Of a stretch of DNA of 22,954 nt, positions 1 to 6,530 are shown piece after piece. Under the pieces are notes generated by a model that saw nothing but the letters and a program-made list of their open reading frames with translations, ran no database searches and had not been told where the DNA came from. Source of the stretch: CAYSIX01 sp964431205 (GTDB lineage Bacteria; Planctomycetota; Phycisphaerae; Phycisphaerales; Phycisphaeraceae); NCBI GenBank assembly GCA_964431205.1, contig CAYSIX010000039.1, positions 1 to 22,954 of the forward strand. Reading direction: 5' to 3'. Both the position numbers and the translations under genes were made by a program. Positions within the stretch are counted from its first letter, which is position 1. Each line of letters begins with the position of its first letter.

Positions 1-72
1 GTGGACGCGACGCTGGAAGCGGCGGGCCCCGTGGTCACGAAGCCGGGGGACCTGATCGTGCTGGGCCGGGAC
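1..72 (+). pseudogene. Possible DNA-modification methylase fragment cut by an IS3 remnant
   Basis: Frame 1 of the plus strand reads VVTKPGDLIVLGRD (residues 11-24). This resembles the stretch that precedes the catalytic domain in many phage or plasmid adenine-specific methylases, which typically read PGDLWLLGxHRLLCGD. The resemblance stops at about position 72, where the minus-strand IS3 orfB similarity begins. I therefore read it as the end of a host gene disrupted by the element. The stretch is short and the window begins inside it, so this is a tentative family call based on remembered motif similarity. Confidence 0.3.
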
Positions 73-497
73 CCCTCGTCGCGGTCGTGCACGAAGTCCC
101 AGCACCACACGTCGTCGATCGACTCGGCCCGCCGGCACACGATGCCGTGCTCGCTCACCCCCAGCCGTCGCTTCTTACGCTGTTTTCGCGGCACTTTGAA
201 CCCCTCCTTCTTCCACAGCCGGTACGTCCGCTTGCGGTTGATCCGGAACCCTTCCCGACGCAGCAGCGCGTGAACCCGCCGATACCCGAACCGCGGCCAC
301 CGCCGCACCAGCTCGTGCATCCGCTTCACGATCTTCGCCTCATCGTCCGGGATCCTCGGGGTGTAACGCTGCGTGCCCCGCGGCTGATCCAGCACGCGGC
401 ACAGCCGACGCTCGCTGACCCGTTGTTCATGCCCCACCCCCGGACATGCGCGACGCACACGGTCGAGCGTCTGCCGTCGCCGCGCGGGGCTCGTCAG
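63..497 (-). pseudogene. IS3-family transposase OrfB, truncated
   Basis: The minus-strand frame starting at the CTG that overlaps the orfA stop reads LTSPARRRQTLDRVRRAC, then VSERRLCRVLDQPRGTQRY, RFGYRRVHALLRREGF and ESIDDVWCWDFVHDR. This is the classic start of an IS3 OrfB: an N-terminal HTH-like region, then the entry to the rve integrase (DDE) domain, with the first catalytic Asp expected in WCWDFVHDR. After GSRP the expected continuation toward LKWL..DEYTRE is missing and the similarity ends near position 63. The rest of the DDE domain, including the other two acidic residues, is therefore absent and the enzyme cannot be active. It lies at -1 relative to orfA, as expected for frameshift-made OrfAB, but no obvious slippery heptamer is visible at the junction. 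Confidence 0.8.
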
Positions 498-781
498 TTT
501 GGGCGCGCCGCCTCCTTCAGGATCATGTTGTCCAGCGACAGGTCCGCCACCAGCTTCTTCAGCCGCGCGTTCTCCCGCTCCAGCTCCTTGAGCCGCCTAG
601 CCTCCGCCGCCTTCATCCCGCCGTATTGATGACGCCAGCGGTGCAACGTCGCCTCGCTCACCCCCAGCCTCTGGCAGACCTGCCCGATCGACGCCCCGGC
701 CGTCAACATCGCGTCCGCCTCACGCAGCTTGGCGATGATCTGCTCGGGGCTGTGCCGTTTACGCCTCGGTCGTTCGCTCAT
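494..781 (-). CDS. IS3-family transposase OrfA (HTH_Tnp_1)
   Basis: A 95-residue protein starting MSERPRRKRHSPEQIIAKLR. An N-terminal helix-turn-helix (about residues 10-50, with QVCQRLGVSEATLHRWRHQYGG) is followed by a leucine-zipper-like segment (residues 60-85, RLKELERENARLKKLVADLSL) and the usual ending DNMILKEAARPN. Length and order match complete IS3 OrfA proteins, which bind the element ends and dimerise through the zipper. The ATG start is supported by CAGGAG seven bases upstream. It is intact, but its partner orfB is truncated, so it probably has no transposition role. It could still make a small DNA-binding protein. Confidence 0.85.
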   Translation of the reverse strand: MSERPRRKRHSPEQIIAKLREADAMLTAGASIGQVCQRLGVSEATLHRWRHQYGGMKAAEARRLKELERENARLKKLVADLSLDNMILKEAARPN

Positions 782-782
782 C

Positions 783-819
783 GAGAGTCTCCTGGGCCTC
801 GTGGCCGGCCGGGACTCTC
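783..819. repeat. Inverted repeat upstream of orfA
   Basis: GAGAGTC (783-789) and GACTCTC (813-819) are perfect 7-bp inverted arms around a 23-nt loop rich in GGCC. The repeat sits between the IS left end and the orfA start, where IS promoters and end-binding sites lie, so it may be part of the element. The arm next to the start codon contains part of the orfA ribosome-binding region. Confidence 0.4.
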
Positions 820-836
820 ATAACATCTGGCTCAGC

Positions 837-853
837 TTTTGGGGAGCAGGCCA
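837..853. repeat. Putative left terminal end of the younger IS3 element
   Basis: TTTTGGGGAGCAGGCCA, whose reverse complement is TGGCCTGCTCCCCAAAA. It matches the copy at 1113-1129 at 16 of 17 bases. It has the pattern of IS3-family termini, and the older orfA remnant loses its similarity exactly here. Confidence 0.45.
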
Positions 854-859
854 AAAATC

Positions 860-1078
860 CAATACCTCCTTCAGAATGACCCTGTGCAGCTCTGTATACA
901 CCAACTGTCGCCAGCGGTGGAACGTCGCCTTGCTCATGCCCACCTGCTGGATCACATGCCTGATGCCTCGGCCGGTGCTTAGCAAAACCGGCACATCACG
1001 CAGCATCGCGATGATCTCGTGCCTCGTGTGCCGCGTGCGCCAACACGAATCGTGATTCGAGCCTTCTCGCAGCCGCAA
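860..1078 (-). pseudogene. Second IS3 OrfA copy, internally deleted
   Basis: The minus-strand reading contains RHTRHEIIAMLRDVPVLLS and VIQQVGMSKATFHRWRQ, which align with the helix-turn-helix of the OrfA at 494-781. The next residues jump from HRWRQL to HRVILKEVLDF. These correspond to HRWRHQ and NMILKEAAR of the intact copy, so about 27 residues (the leucine zipper) have been lost. The open frame then runs into the left end of the younger element. This is a decayed copy of a related but not identical element, not a functional gene. Confidence 0.65.
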
Positions 1079-1112
1079 GACCCATTGAGATCCTCAAGAC
1101 AGACTGATCAGG

Positions 1113-1129
1113 TTTTGGGGAGAAGGCCA
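1113..1129. repeat. Putative left terminal end of the older IS3 element
   Basis: TTTTGGGGAGAAGGCCA, one base different from 837-853, at a comparable place upstream of the second orfA remnant. The bases between this end and the remnant also partly match (CATTGAGA here, CATCGAGA near the intact orfA). Confidence 0.4.
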
Positions 1130-1203
1130 GCCCAAGAAGAAATGTTTGTCCGGCTTCTCCGTGGGTCGGGTCCGGCGGCTCAGTGGAGATCTGATCGTGA
1201 TTT

Positions 1204-1245
1204 GCGCCTCGTGGCCCCAAGGATCCGGCGAGGGCCACGAGGCGC
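1204..1245. repeat. 14-bp perfect inverted repeat
   Basis: GCGCCTCGTGGCCC (1204-1217) and GGGCCACGAGGCGC (1232-1245) pair perfectly around a 14-nt loop. The core GCCTCGTGGCC also occurs within the other inverted repeat at 796-806, linking it to the IS neighbourhood. There is no T-run on either side. It could be a miniature-element end, an IS-associated repeat or a factor-dependent terminator. Confidence 0.6.
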
Positions 1246-1323
1246 GAAACACTGGCTGTGTTGAGCAAACGCGGTCTCCGGCCTGCGCCGGATGCGACGC
1301 GAGCATGTTTCTCCCCCTCGGCT

Positions 1324-1352
1324 CCCTCGCCCGAACAGCGGAGAGGCGAGGG
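1324..1352 (-). terminator. Possible hairpin downstream of the PfkB gene
   Basis: CCCTCGCC (1324-1331) pairs with GGCGAGGG (1345-1352) across a 13-nt loop, about 75 bases beyond the PfkB stop codon. There is no U-tract on the minus strand, so an intrinsic terminator is doubtful. The sequence may instead be a dispersed intergenic repeat. Confidence 0.3.
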
Positions 1353-1427
1353 GACGAAGCATGCGGCAAAAACGCCATCACTCACGAACATCTCCGAAGA
1401 GCCAGAAGAATAAGCGCAGTGCGGTGA

Positions 1428-2384
1428 TCAAGACGAGGGCTTTCGATGCCAAACCTGAAACTGTGAATGGCGGATGCGTTTATTCGCTGCAGCCACTTGT
1501 GCCAGTCGAGCATTGGGGACCGGATCGGTCGCCCCGCTCTGCATGGCCATGCACGCGCCCAGCAGGTTGCCGAACGCCAGCGCCGCGCCGAGCGATTCTC
1601 CGCCCAGGCGCCTGGACAGGAACCCGGCGCTGCACGCGTCGCCCGAGCCACAGGTGTCCTCCACCTCCACGGCATAGCCCGGGTCGTACACCGTCTCGCC
1701 CGTCCGCGCCGCCGCCAGCGCGCCGCGCCCGCCCAGCGTGATCAACAGCACGTCGAGCTCGGCCCTGTCGACAATCCGTCGCGCCGCCTCGGGCCCCTCG
1801 GCCGCGCTCAAGCCGAGCCTCCGACAGACCAGCTCGAACTCGTCCTCGTTCAGCTTCGCGATCGACGCCCACGCCAGCGAGCGATCGATCGTCGCGTCGT
1901 CCCAGCAGTTCGGCCGCAGATTCAGGTCGAGAAAACGTATGAATCCAGACCTGTCGGCCACGCGCTCCATGATCCGCTCCAGCGTCCGCCGCGATGCCGG
2001 CGACCGCTGGATCAGCGTGCCGAAGCAGAGGCAGCCCGCACGATCCACCGCCTCGAGGATCGAGTCGGTGAGCTCGATGTGGTCGTAGGCCACGTTGGGA
2101 AGGATCTCGAACCGCGGCTCGCCCCGTTCCGAAACGGTGATCGGGACGGTGCCGGTCGCACGCACAGGGTCTTCCTGCACCAGTCCGAGGTCTAGACCGC
2201 GGCTCTGGATCCGCTCGCGCGCCTGCTGACCGAGCGTGTCAGCGCCGAGTCGGCTGACGATGCGCGTCGGCACGTCGAGCGTGTGCAGGTGGATCGCCAG
2301 GTTGCACGGTGCGCCGCCGAGCTTCGGCCCCGTCGGCAGCAGGTCCCAGAGCACCTCTCCGAAGCAGATCACAAGGCTCTTCAT
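1428..2384 (-). CDS. PfkB-family sugar kinase (fructokinase-like)
   Basis: A ribokinase/PfkB-family carbohydrate kinase of 318 residues, expected to phosphorylate a sugar or keto-sugar acid with ATP in the cytoplasm. The N-terminus MKSLVICFGEVLWDLLP followed by LGGAPCNLAIHL (residues 22-33) is the family's substrate-binding start. DLNLRP (153-158) and KLNEDE (177-182) are internal family motifs. DTCGSGDACSAGF (243-255) is the second PfkB signature, with catalytic base Asp249 and the anion-hole GSGD. The ATG at 2384 was chosen over an upstream in-frame start 48 bases earlier because the family begins here and CGGAG lies nine bases upstream. It is the last gene of the minus-strand operon, 96 bases after the GH38-like gene. 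The C-terminal region resembles fructokinases more than ribokinases. Next to an HpcH/HpaI-type aldolase, a keto-deoxy sugar acid substrate is also possible. Confidence 0.85.
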   Translation of the reverse strand: MKSLVICFGEVLWDLLPTGPKLGGAPCNLAIHLHTLDVPTRIVSRLGADTLGQQARERIQSRGLDLGLVQEDPVRATGTVPITVSERGEPRFEILPNVAYDHIELTDSILEAVDRAGCLCFGTLIQRSPASRRTLERIMERVADRSGFIRFLDLNLRPNCWDDATIDRSLAWASIAKLNEDEFELVCRRLGLSAAEGPEAARRIVDRAELDVLLITLGGRGALAAARTGETVYDPGYAVEVEDTCGSGDACSAGFLSRRLGGESLGAALAFGNLLGACMAMQSGATDPVPNARLAQVAAANKRIRHSQFQVWHRKPSS

Positions 2385-2480
2385 GGTCGGTGGCTCCGTG
2401 GACGTCACGGCCGGGCGACGACGCGCTCGCACAGCCGAGCGGCGGCAGCCGGCTCCGCGTGCGGGCGCAAATGCCTCGGC

Positions 2481-5144
2481 CTACGTTCGCACCTGCAGTT
2501 GTACCGTACAGAACGATCGCGCGCCAACGGTCCCGACCACGGCGTGGTCTCGGACCGTCCACACGTGACCTTCGCGGCCGAGCGGATTGACGACCGCGGC
2601 CCGCTCGATCGTGTGGTCCGGCAGCGAGAGTCGAACGTGATCGTCCTGCTCGGCGGGGTTGGCGACGGTCACGAGCCGCTCGGAGGCGGCCCCGCCCGGT
2701 CGCGCCGCCAGGAGCACGGTCGTTTGCGCGTCGATCGACACCAGGCGGCCTTCGGTCGCCCGTGGGCACGTCAGCACGGGCTGCGCCTCCACCGGGCAGG
2801 CTGCCTCCCACCCGGCGCGCGTGCTGACCAACGGGTCGTAGCCCTTGCTGGCCGAGAGCTCCCAACGCAGTCGGATCGGGCCGGGCTGGCTCGCCGGGAA
2901 ATTGGTCATCCAGTAGTTGGAGCACGGCCAGGCGAGCAGCAGGCAACGCTGCGATCGGTCGACCGATCGCTGCGCCCGACCGAAGTTGAACCCGCCGACT
3001 TGGACCATCGGCGCGTCCGGACACGCGAGCGTGACGGCCAAACCGTCGTCGTGCACGCAGACCCAGCGTCCGACCGTGAGCCAGTCGCGACACGAGCCCG
3101 GCAGTTGCTGCTCGTCGAGCGCCACGGGCAGGTCGGCCGTGTCGTAGTGGGCTCGCCAATCGGCGATGCCGAGCGGGAATGTGAAGTAGATCGACTCGGG
3201 GGTCTTGATGTCGAGCTTGTCGAAGCTGGTCTCGAGTTCGACCACGGGTCGATGCGCGGGCAGGCGGAAGCACTGCCGCAGCGACGCCACGCCCGGCGCG
3301 TCGAAGCGCAGGCGCAGGCAGACGGCGTCGCCCTCGGTGAAGGTGGTCGCCTCCACGAGACGAGTCGGGGTGCGGCGCTGCGCGGGCCAGTCCGGTTTCC
3401 ACCCCGAGATGTTGGCACGTATTCTGGCGAAGTCGAAGTCGAACATCGCCTCGCGGCCGCGGTAGGGCGTGTCGGTTTCGGCCTGATCGCGCAACGTCTC
3501 CTGCACATAGCCGAATAAGGACCAGGGCGACTCGGCGTCGACCATCTCCCGACCCGATCGCCTCTCGATCAGCGATTGAACCCGCCCGCTCTCGCGGCAG
3601 AACGAGAGCCGAAAGTGAGGCGACTCGAGCTCGTGGCCCTTGATCGACGAGCCGTGCCCCACCCGGGCCGGGTTTAGCTCGGCGACCGGTACGCGTCGCC
3701 ACCCCCAGGCGGGCAGCTCGATCGGCCCGATCCACTCGCTGTCGAAATCGTCCAGCGCTTCGTTGGCCGTGTCGATGCGGTAGGTGGTGCTGAGAAAGTG
3801 ACGCCAACTGGCGACCGTCTTGCGGTCGAGGCGGCCGGCCTCGTCGGCCAGGGGCGAGTCGGACTCCTTCGAGGTCAGCCACGATCGCGGCAGCCGCAGC
3901 ACCACCGAGCGTTCCGTCGCAGCGCTGTTGACCAGCAGCACGCCCTGGGCGCCGACGCCCTCGGTCGGGTTGGCGGCCAGGGATTCGAGTTGATCACGCA
4001 TCGCGACGCTCAGCAGACCCCGTGCGTGCCACACGAGGTGCGCCTTGTGGTTCGACTGTTCCAGCGTGCGGTCGTTGTCCGGATGCGACACGGAAGGCGA
4101 CGCGCACCAGGTGTGTTCGCCGAACAGCGACACGTGGGACGCCGCCTCGTCCAGTCGCTCAAGGCTGTCGGGTCGTGCGGGGCCGGTTGTCGCGGCCAGC
4201 AACTCCGCCGTCCGCAGGCGTGCCTGATTCGAGCGATGTATCCGCAGCGGCGTGGCAGCACTGGCGCAACCGAAGTTCCAGTAGTCTGTCCAGTCGCCGC
4301 CGTGCACGGGCAGGCGCGAGGCGTCGCGCCCGACGGCTTCGAGCAGGTCCTCCGGCAGGATGTATCGGATGCGGGGCTGACGCTGTTCGTCGTTCCACCG
4401 CCTGACCAGCCGGGCAATCTCCATGTCCGGTGGGTTGTTGTCCACGAAGTACGAATGCGTGGCGGTCAGGTAAATGAACGGGTGCGGGTATTCATTGGGC
4501 AGACGACGCGATATGTAGGCGTCAAGGGCGTCGGCGACGGCGTCAAGGTCGCCGCCATGGACGGGGAACTCGCGATGGAACGTGCCGTAGTGCTCGCCGT
4601 TGAAGGCCAGCACGTCGCGTTGATCGGAGCCGCGCCAGCGAAACGCCATCGGCCTTTCGAGGGGGTACCGGCCAAAGACCTGGTTGATGCCCATGATGAG
4701 CATCTCGACGCCGGCGTCGAGCAGCGCCTGCGTGACGGGCCATGGCAGGCCGTTGATGTCGTGCCCGATCGCCACGCGCAGCGGCAAGCCCAGCTCATCT
4801 CGCAGCCGGGCAACGGGAGCGAGCGACCGTGACAGCTCGTCATACGAACACAGCGGCGTGGGGTGGAACGGCAGGGCGGCGGCGCCGATCTGGCCGGCTT
4901 GGACGAGCCGACGCAACCGCTCGATTTGCCGCGGCGATGCGCGGTCCAGCCAGTGGATCAGCGGGGCGGTGCACTCGCAGGTCCATCGCAAACGCGAGGG
5001 CTCGGGCCAATCGGCCGTCTGCTCGCACTGATCGATCGCCTGATCAATGAAGCGTCGCTGAAGCTCCCAGAACACCGGCTGCGGGTGGGTGTAACCAACG
5101 TCCGTGTGACAATGGTGAAGAAGCAGGACCTCGTTGATCGGCAC
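2481..5144 (-). CDS. GH38-like alpha-mannosidase family protein
   Basis: An 887-residue protein with a glycoside hydrolase family 38 type catalytic start. HCHTDVGYTH (residues 11-20) supplies the His13-x-Asp15 metal pair. GHDINGLPW (127-135) supplies the likely nucleophile and metal ligand Asp129. LFGEHTWCAS (340-349) probably supplies the later His ligand. The remaining about 500 residues are beta-rich, as in the GH38 middle and C-terminal domains. The family removes alpha-linked mannose from glycans in a Zn- or Ca-dependent way, but many bacterial members of this divergent branch have no assigned substrate. No signal peptide is visible, so a cytoplasmic role on imported oligosaccharide is likely. 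The start is GTG at 5144, with AAAGG eight bases upstream. It sits between the aldolase gene (131-nt gap) and the PfkB gene. Confidence 0.75.
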   Translation of the reverse strand: MPINEVLLLHHCHTDVGYTHPQPVFWELQRRFIDQAIDQCEQTADWPEPSRLRWTCECTAPLIHWLDRASPRQIERLRRLVQAGQIGAAALPFHPTPLCSYDELSRSLAPVARLRDELGLPLRVAIGHDINGLPWPVTQALLDAGVEMLIMGINQVFGRYPLERPMAFRWRGSDQRDVLAFNGEHYGTFHREFPVHGGDLDAVADALDAYISRRLPNEYPHPFIYLTATHSYFVDNNPPDMEIARLVRRWNDEQRQPRIRYILPEDLLEAVGRDASRLPVHGGDWTDYWNFGCASAATPLRIHRSNQARLRTAELLAATTGPARPDSLERLDEAASHVSLFGEHTWCASPSVSHPDNDRTLEQSNHKAHLVWHARGLLSVAMRDQLESLAANPTEGVGAQGVLLVNSAATERSVVLRLPRSWLTSKESDSPLADEAGRLDRKTVASWRHFLSTTYRIDTANEALDDFDSEWIGPIELPAWGWRRVPVAELNPARVGHGSSIKGHELESPHFRLSFCRESGRVQSLIERRSGREMVDAESPWSLFGYVQETLRDQAETDTPYRGREAMFDFDFARIRANISGWKPDWPAQRRTPTRLVEATTFTEGDAVCLRLRFDAPGVASLRQCFRLPAHRPVVELETSFDKLDIKTPESIYFTFPLGIADWRAHYDTADLPVALDEQQLPGSCRDWLTVGRWVCVHDDGLAVTLACPDAPMVQVGGFNFGRAQRSVDRSQRCLLLAWPCSNYWMTNFPASQPGPIRLRWELSASKGYDPLVSTRAGWEAACPVEAQPVLTCPRATEGRLVSIDAQTTVLLAARPGGAASERLVTVANPAEQDDHVRLSLPDHTIERAAVVNPLGREGHVWTVRDHAVVGTVGARSFCTVQLQVRT

Positions 5145-5275
5145 CAGTCGGGCCTTTCATATCGGATGTTGAGAATCGCGAGGACTGGACGAGAGGGTTG
5201 GACGAGCCGGGTATCGCCGGGGCATCGGGGCGATCCTGCCTGATGACCCGCTCACCGACTGCTCGACGCAGCGGT

Positions 5276-6178
5276 TTAGCGGTTGTGTTCAGCGGCGGCC
5301 GATCCCACGCTCGCCTCGTCCGGCGCGGGCTCGATCACGTGTGCGTCGTCCGATCGATCGTTCAGCACTGCGGCGACGTCTTCCAGCGTGGATCGGGCGA
5401 TCTCGTTGAGGAACACGATGTCGGCCGACAGCGCCAGGAACGTGAAGCCTTGCTCGAAGGCGTCGTTGACGGCGGGTCGGGTCGGGTGGACGATGTGGAG
5501 CCCGGCGGACTTACCGTGTCGATTGCACGCGTCGAGCACGGTCTGGCGCGCCTGGCGCACTAGCGCGTGGTCGGTCTGGCCGGGCACGCCGTAAGCTCCG
5601 CTGAGGTCGTACGGGCCGAGGAAGACGCCGTCCACTCCGTCGACAGCGAGGATCTCTTCGATGTTCTCCACGCCCTCGCGCGACTCGATCATGGCGACGA
5701 CGACGGTATTGCGGTTGGCCGAAGCGGCGTACTCCTTGAACCGGCTGCCGTAGTCGTTCATGCGGGAGAAGCAGTATCCGCGCACGCCCTGCGGCGGGTA
5801 TTTGGCCGCGGCGACCGCTCGGCGGGCCTGGTCCGCCGACCCGACCAGCGGCACGATCACGCCCGCGGCGCCTAGGTCAAGGACCTGTCGGATGGCCAGC
5901 GTCTCGGCCTCGCGGACCCGCACCAACGGCGTGACGCCGCGCCCGACCAGACCGCGAAGAATGTTGGCTAGGGTCGTCAGATCGATCTCGGTGTGCTCGC
6001 AGTCGATGCCCACCCACTCGTAGCCGGCGTTGGCGAGGATCTCGGCCGAGGCGGGATGGCCGATTTGAATCCACGACCCGAGCGTGATCCGTCGCTCCAG
6101 TAGGGCGCGACGGCATGGGTTCTGTGAGGCCAACGCATCGGCGGAGTCAGACCGGGTCGGTGCCTGCCGAGTGGGCAT
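5276..6178 (-). CDS. HpcH/HpaI-type class II aldolase
   Basis: A 300-residue aldolase of the HpcH/HpaI family. These are metal-dependent enzymes that split 2-keto-3-deoxy or 4-hydroxy-2-keto acids into pyruvate and an aldehyde, as in homoprotocatechuate or 2-keto-3-deoxy-L-rhamnonate breakdown. Visible residues are the base His62 in GIDCEHTEID, Arg87 in PLVRVR, metal ligand Glu165 in AMIESREGVEN and metal ligand Asp191 in GPYDLSGAYG. The in-frame upstream ATG at 6301 was rejected. The ATG at 6178 has AGGG seven bases upstream and gives the usual family length plus a short N-terminal extension. It is the first gene of the minus-strand operon, divergent from the LamG/prepilin gene. Given the neighbouring kinase and isomerase, a sugar-acid substrate is more likely than an aromatic one. 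The exact substrate is not readable. Confidence 0.85.
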   Translation of the reverse strand: MPTRQAPTRSDSADALASQNPCRRALLERRITLGSWIQIGHPASAEILANAGYEWVGIDCEHTEIDLTTLANILRGLVGRGVTPLVRVREAETLAIRQVLDLGAAGVIVPLVGSADQARRAVAAAKYPPQGVRGYCFSRMNDYGSRFKEYAASANRNTVVVAMIESREGVENIEEILAVDGVDGVFLGPYDLSGAYGVPGQTDHALVRQARQTVLDACNRHGKSAGLHIVHPTRPAVNDAFEQGFTFLALSADIVFLNEIARSTLEDVAAVLNDRSDDAHVIEPAPDEASVGSAAAEHNR

Positions 6179-6397
6179 GCTGGATCCCTCATCCGGGGGG
6201 CGGACCACCACGGGCAACCGCAGGATGCCGGTGTGGCCGAGTCTCCTCATCTTTTTCGACGCTTGGGCGTCGGAATGCCCATCTTTTGTCTGTTTATGCA
6301 TTTGCCTGCCGCCTGCAATGGAGGTTATGGGGGTTTCGGAAAACGAGCCGGCGGGCCGGCAGCCCCGTGCAAGGGATGTGGGGCTCAGGACCGGGGG
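6179..6397. promoter_or_regulatory. Divergent intergenic region, leftward promoter not resolved
   Basis: This is the left part of the spacer between two divergent transcription units. A weak minus-strand candidate is TTGCAG (complement of 6313-6318) with CATAAA (complement of 6293-6298), but the 14-nt spacing is poor. A hairpin with arms AGCCCC (6361-6366) and GGGGCT (6380-6385) lies just upstream of the rightward promoter. No gene was seen here. Confidence 0.3.
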
Positions 6398-6425
6398 TTG
6401 ACAACACGGATCGATCTGTTATAGT
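6398..6425 (+). promoter_or_regulatory. Sigma-70 type promoter for the rightward genes
   Basis: TTGACA (6398-6403) is followed after 16 bases by TATAGT (6420-6425), a near-consensus housekeeping promoter in an otherwise GC-rich region. Transcription would start at about 6432, giving a leader of roughly 100 nt before the ATG at 6531. That ATG has CGGAGG ten bases upstream. Confidence 0.75.
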
Positions 6426-6447
6426 CGTTTTCACAGTGATCCATGTT
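6403..6447. promoter_or_regulatory. Candidate operator dyad overlapping the rightward promoter
   Basis: AACACGGAT (6403-6411) and ATCCATGTT (6439-6447) are inverted arms matching at 8 of 9 positions, centred near the -10 box. A smaller palindrome, TCACAGTGA (6431-6439), sits at the expected transcription start. This placement would suit a repressor such as the nearby GntR protein, but no match to a specific consensus is claimed. Confidence 0.35.
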
Positions 6448-6530
6448 ATCCGAAATGACCTGACCTCGCAACCCGTCTCAAGCGTCTGTATCAGAATCAT
6501 TTCAGACACACCCTCGGAGGCTGACGACAG

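Larger units (their letters stand above)
63..1129 (-). mobile_element. Composite of two IS3-family element remnants in tandem
   Basis: Two IS3-type left ends and two orfA copies lie head to tail on the minus strand. The younger element runs from its left end at about 853 through orfA (781-494) into orfB (497 to about 63), where it is truncated. The older copy has its left end at about 1129 and a decayed orfA (1078 to about 860) that stops where the younger left end begins. Both left ends read TTTTGGGGAG(C/A)AGGCCA on the plus strand, like the TG..CTG.CCCC.AAAA termini of several IS3 subgroups. No right end and no target-site duplication were found, so the unit is not expected to be mobile. 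Confidence 0.6.
1130..1427. other. Gene-free spacer between IS remnants and the sugar-kinase gene
   Basis: No open frame here has a credible start, ribosome-binding site or recognisable protein. The stretch contains two inverted repeats (1204-1245 and 1324-1352) and CG-rich sequence. It lies downstream of the PfkB gene, so one or both hairpins could end that transcript. Confidence 0.6.

Noticed and set aside
494..497. Programmed frameshift site at the orfA/orfB junction
   Set aside because: The -1 frame relation is right, but no A-rich slippery heptamer or clear downstream structure is visible, and orfB is truncated anyway.
2283..3518. 411-codon plus-strand frame opposite the GH38-like gene
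   Set aside because: Shadow of the minus-strand gene; Arg-rich composition with no motif.
6361..6386. Hairpin AGCCCC/GGGGCT as a riboswitch or attenuator
   Set aside because: It lies upstream of the -35 box and so is not part of the rightward transcript, and its 6-bp stem is unremarkable in GC-rich DNA.
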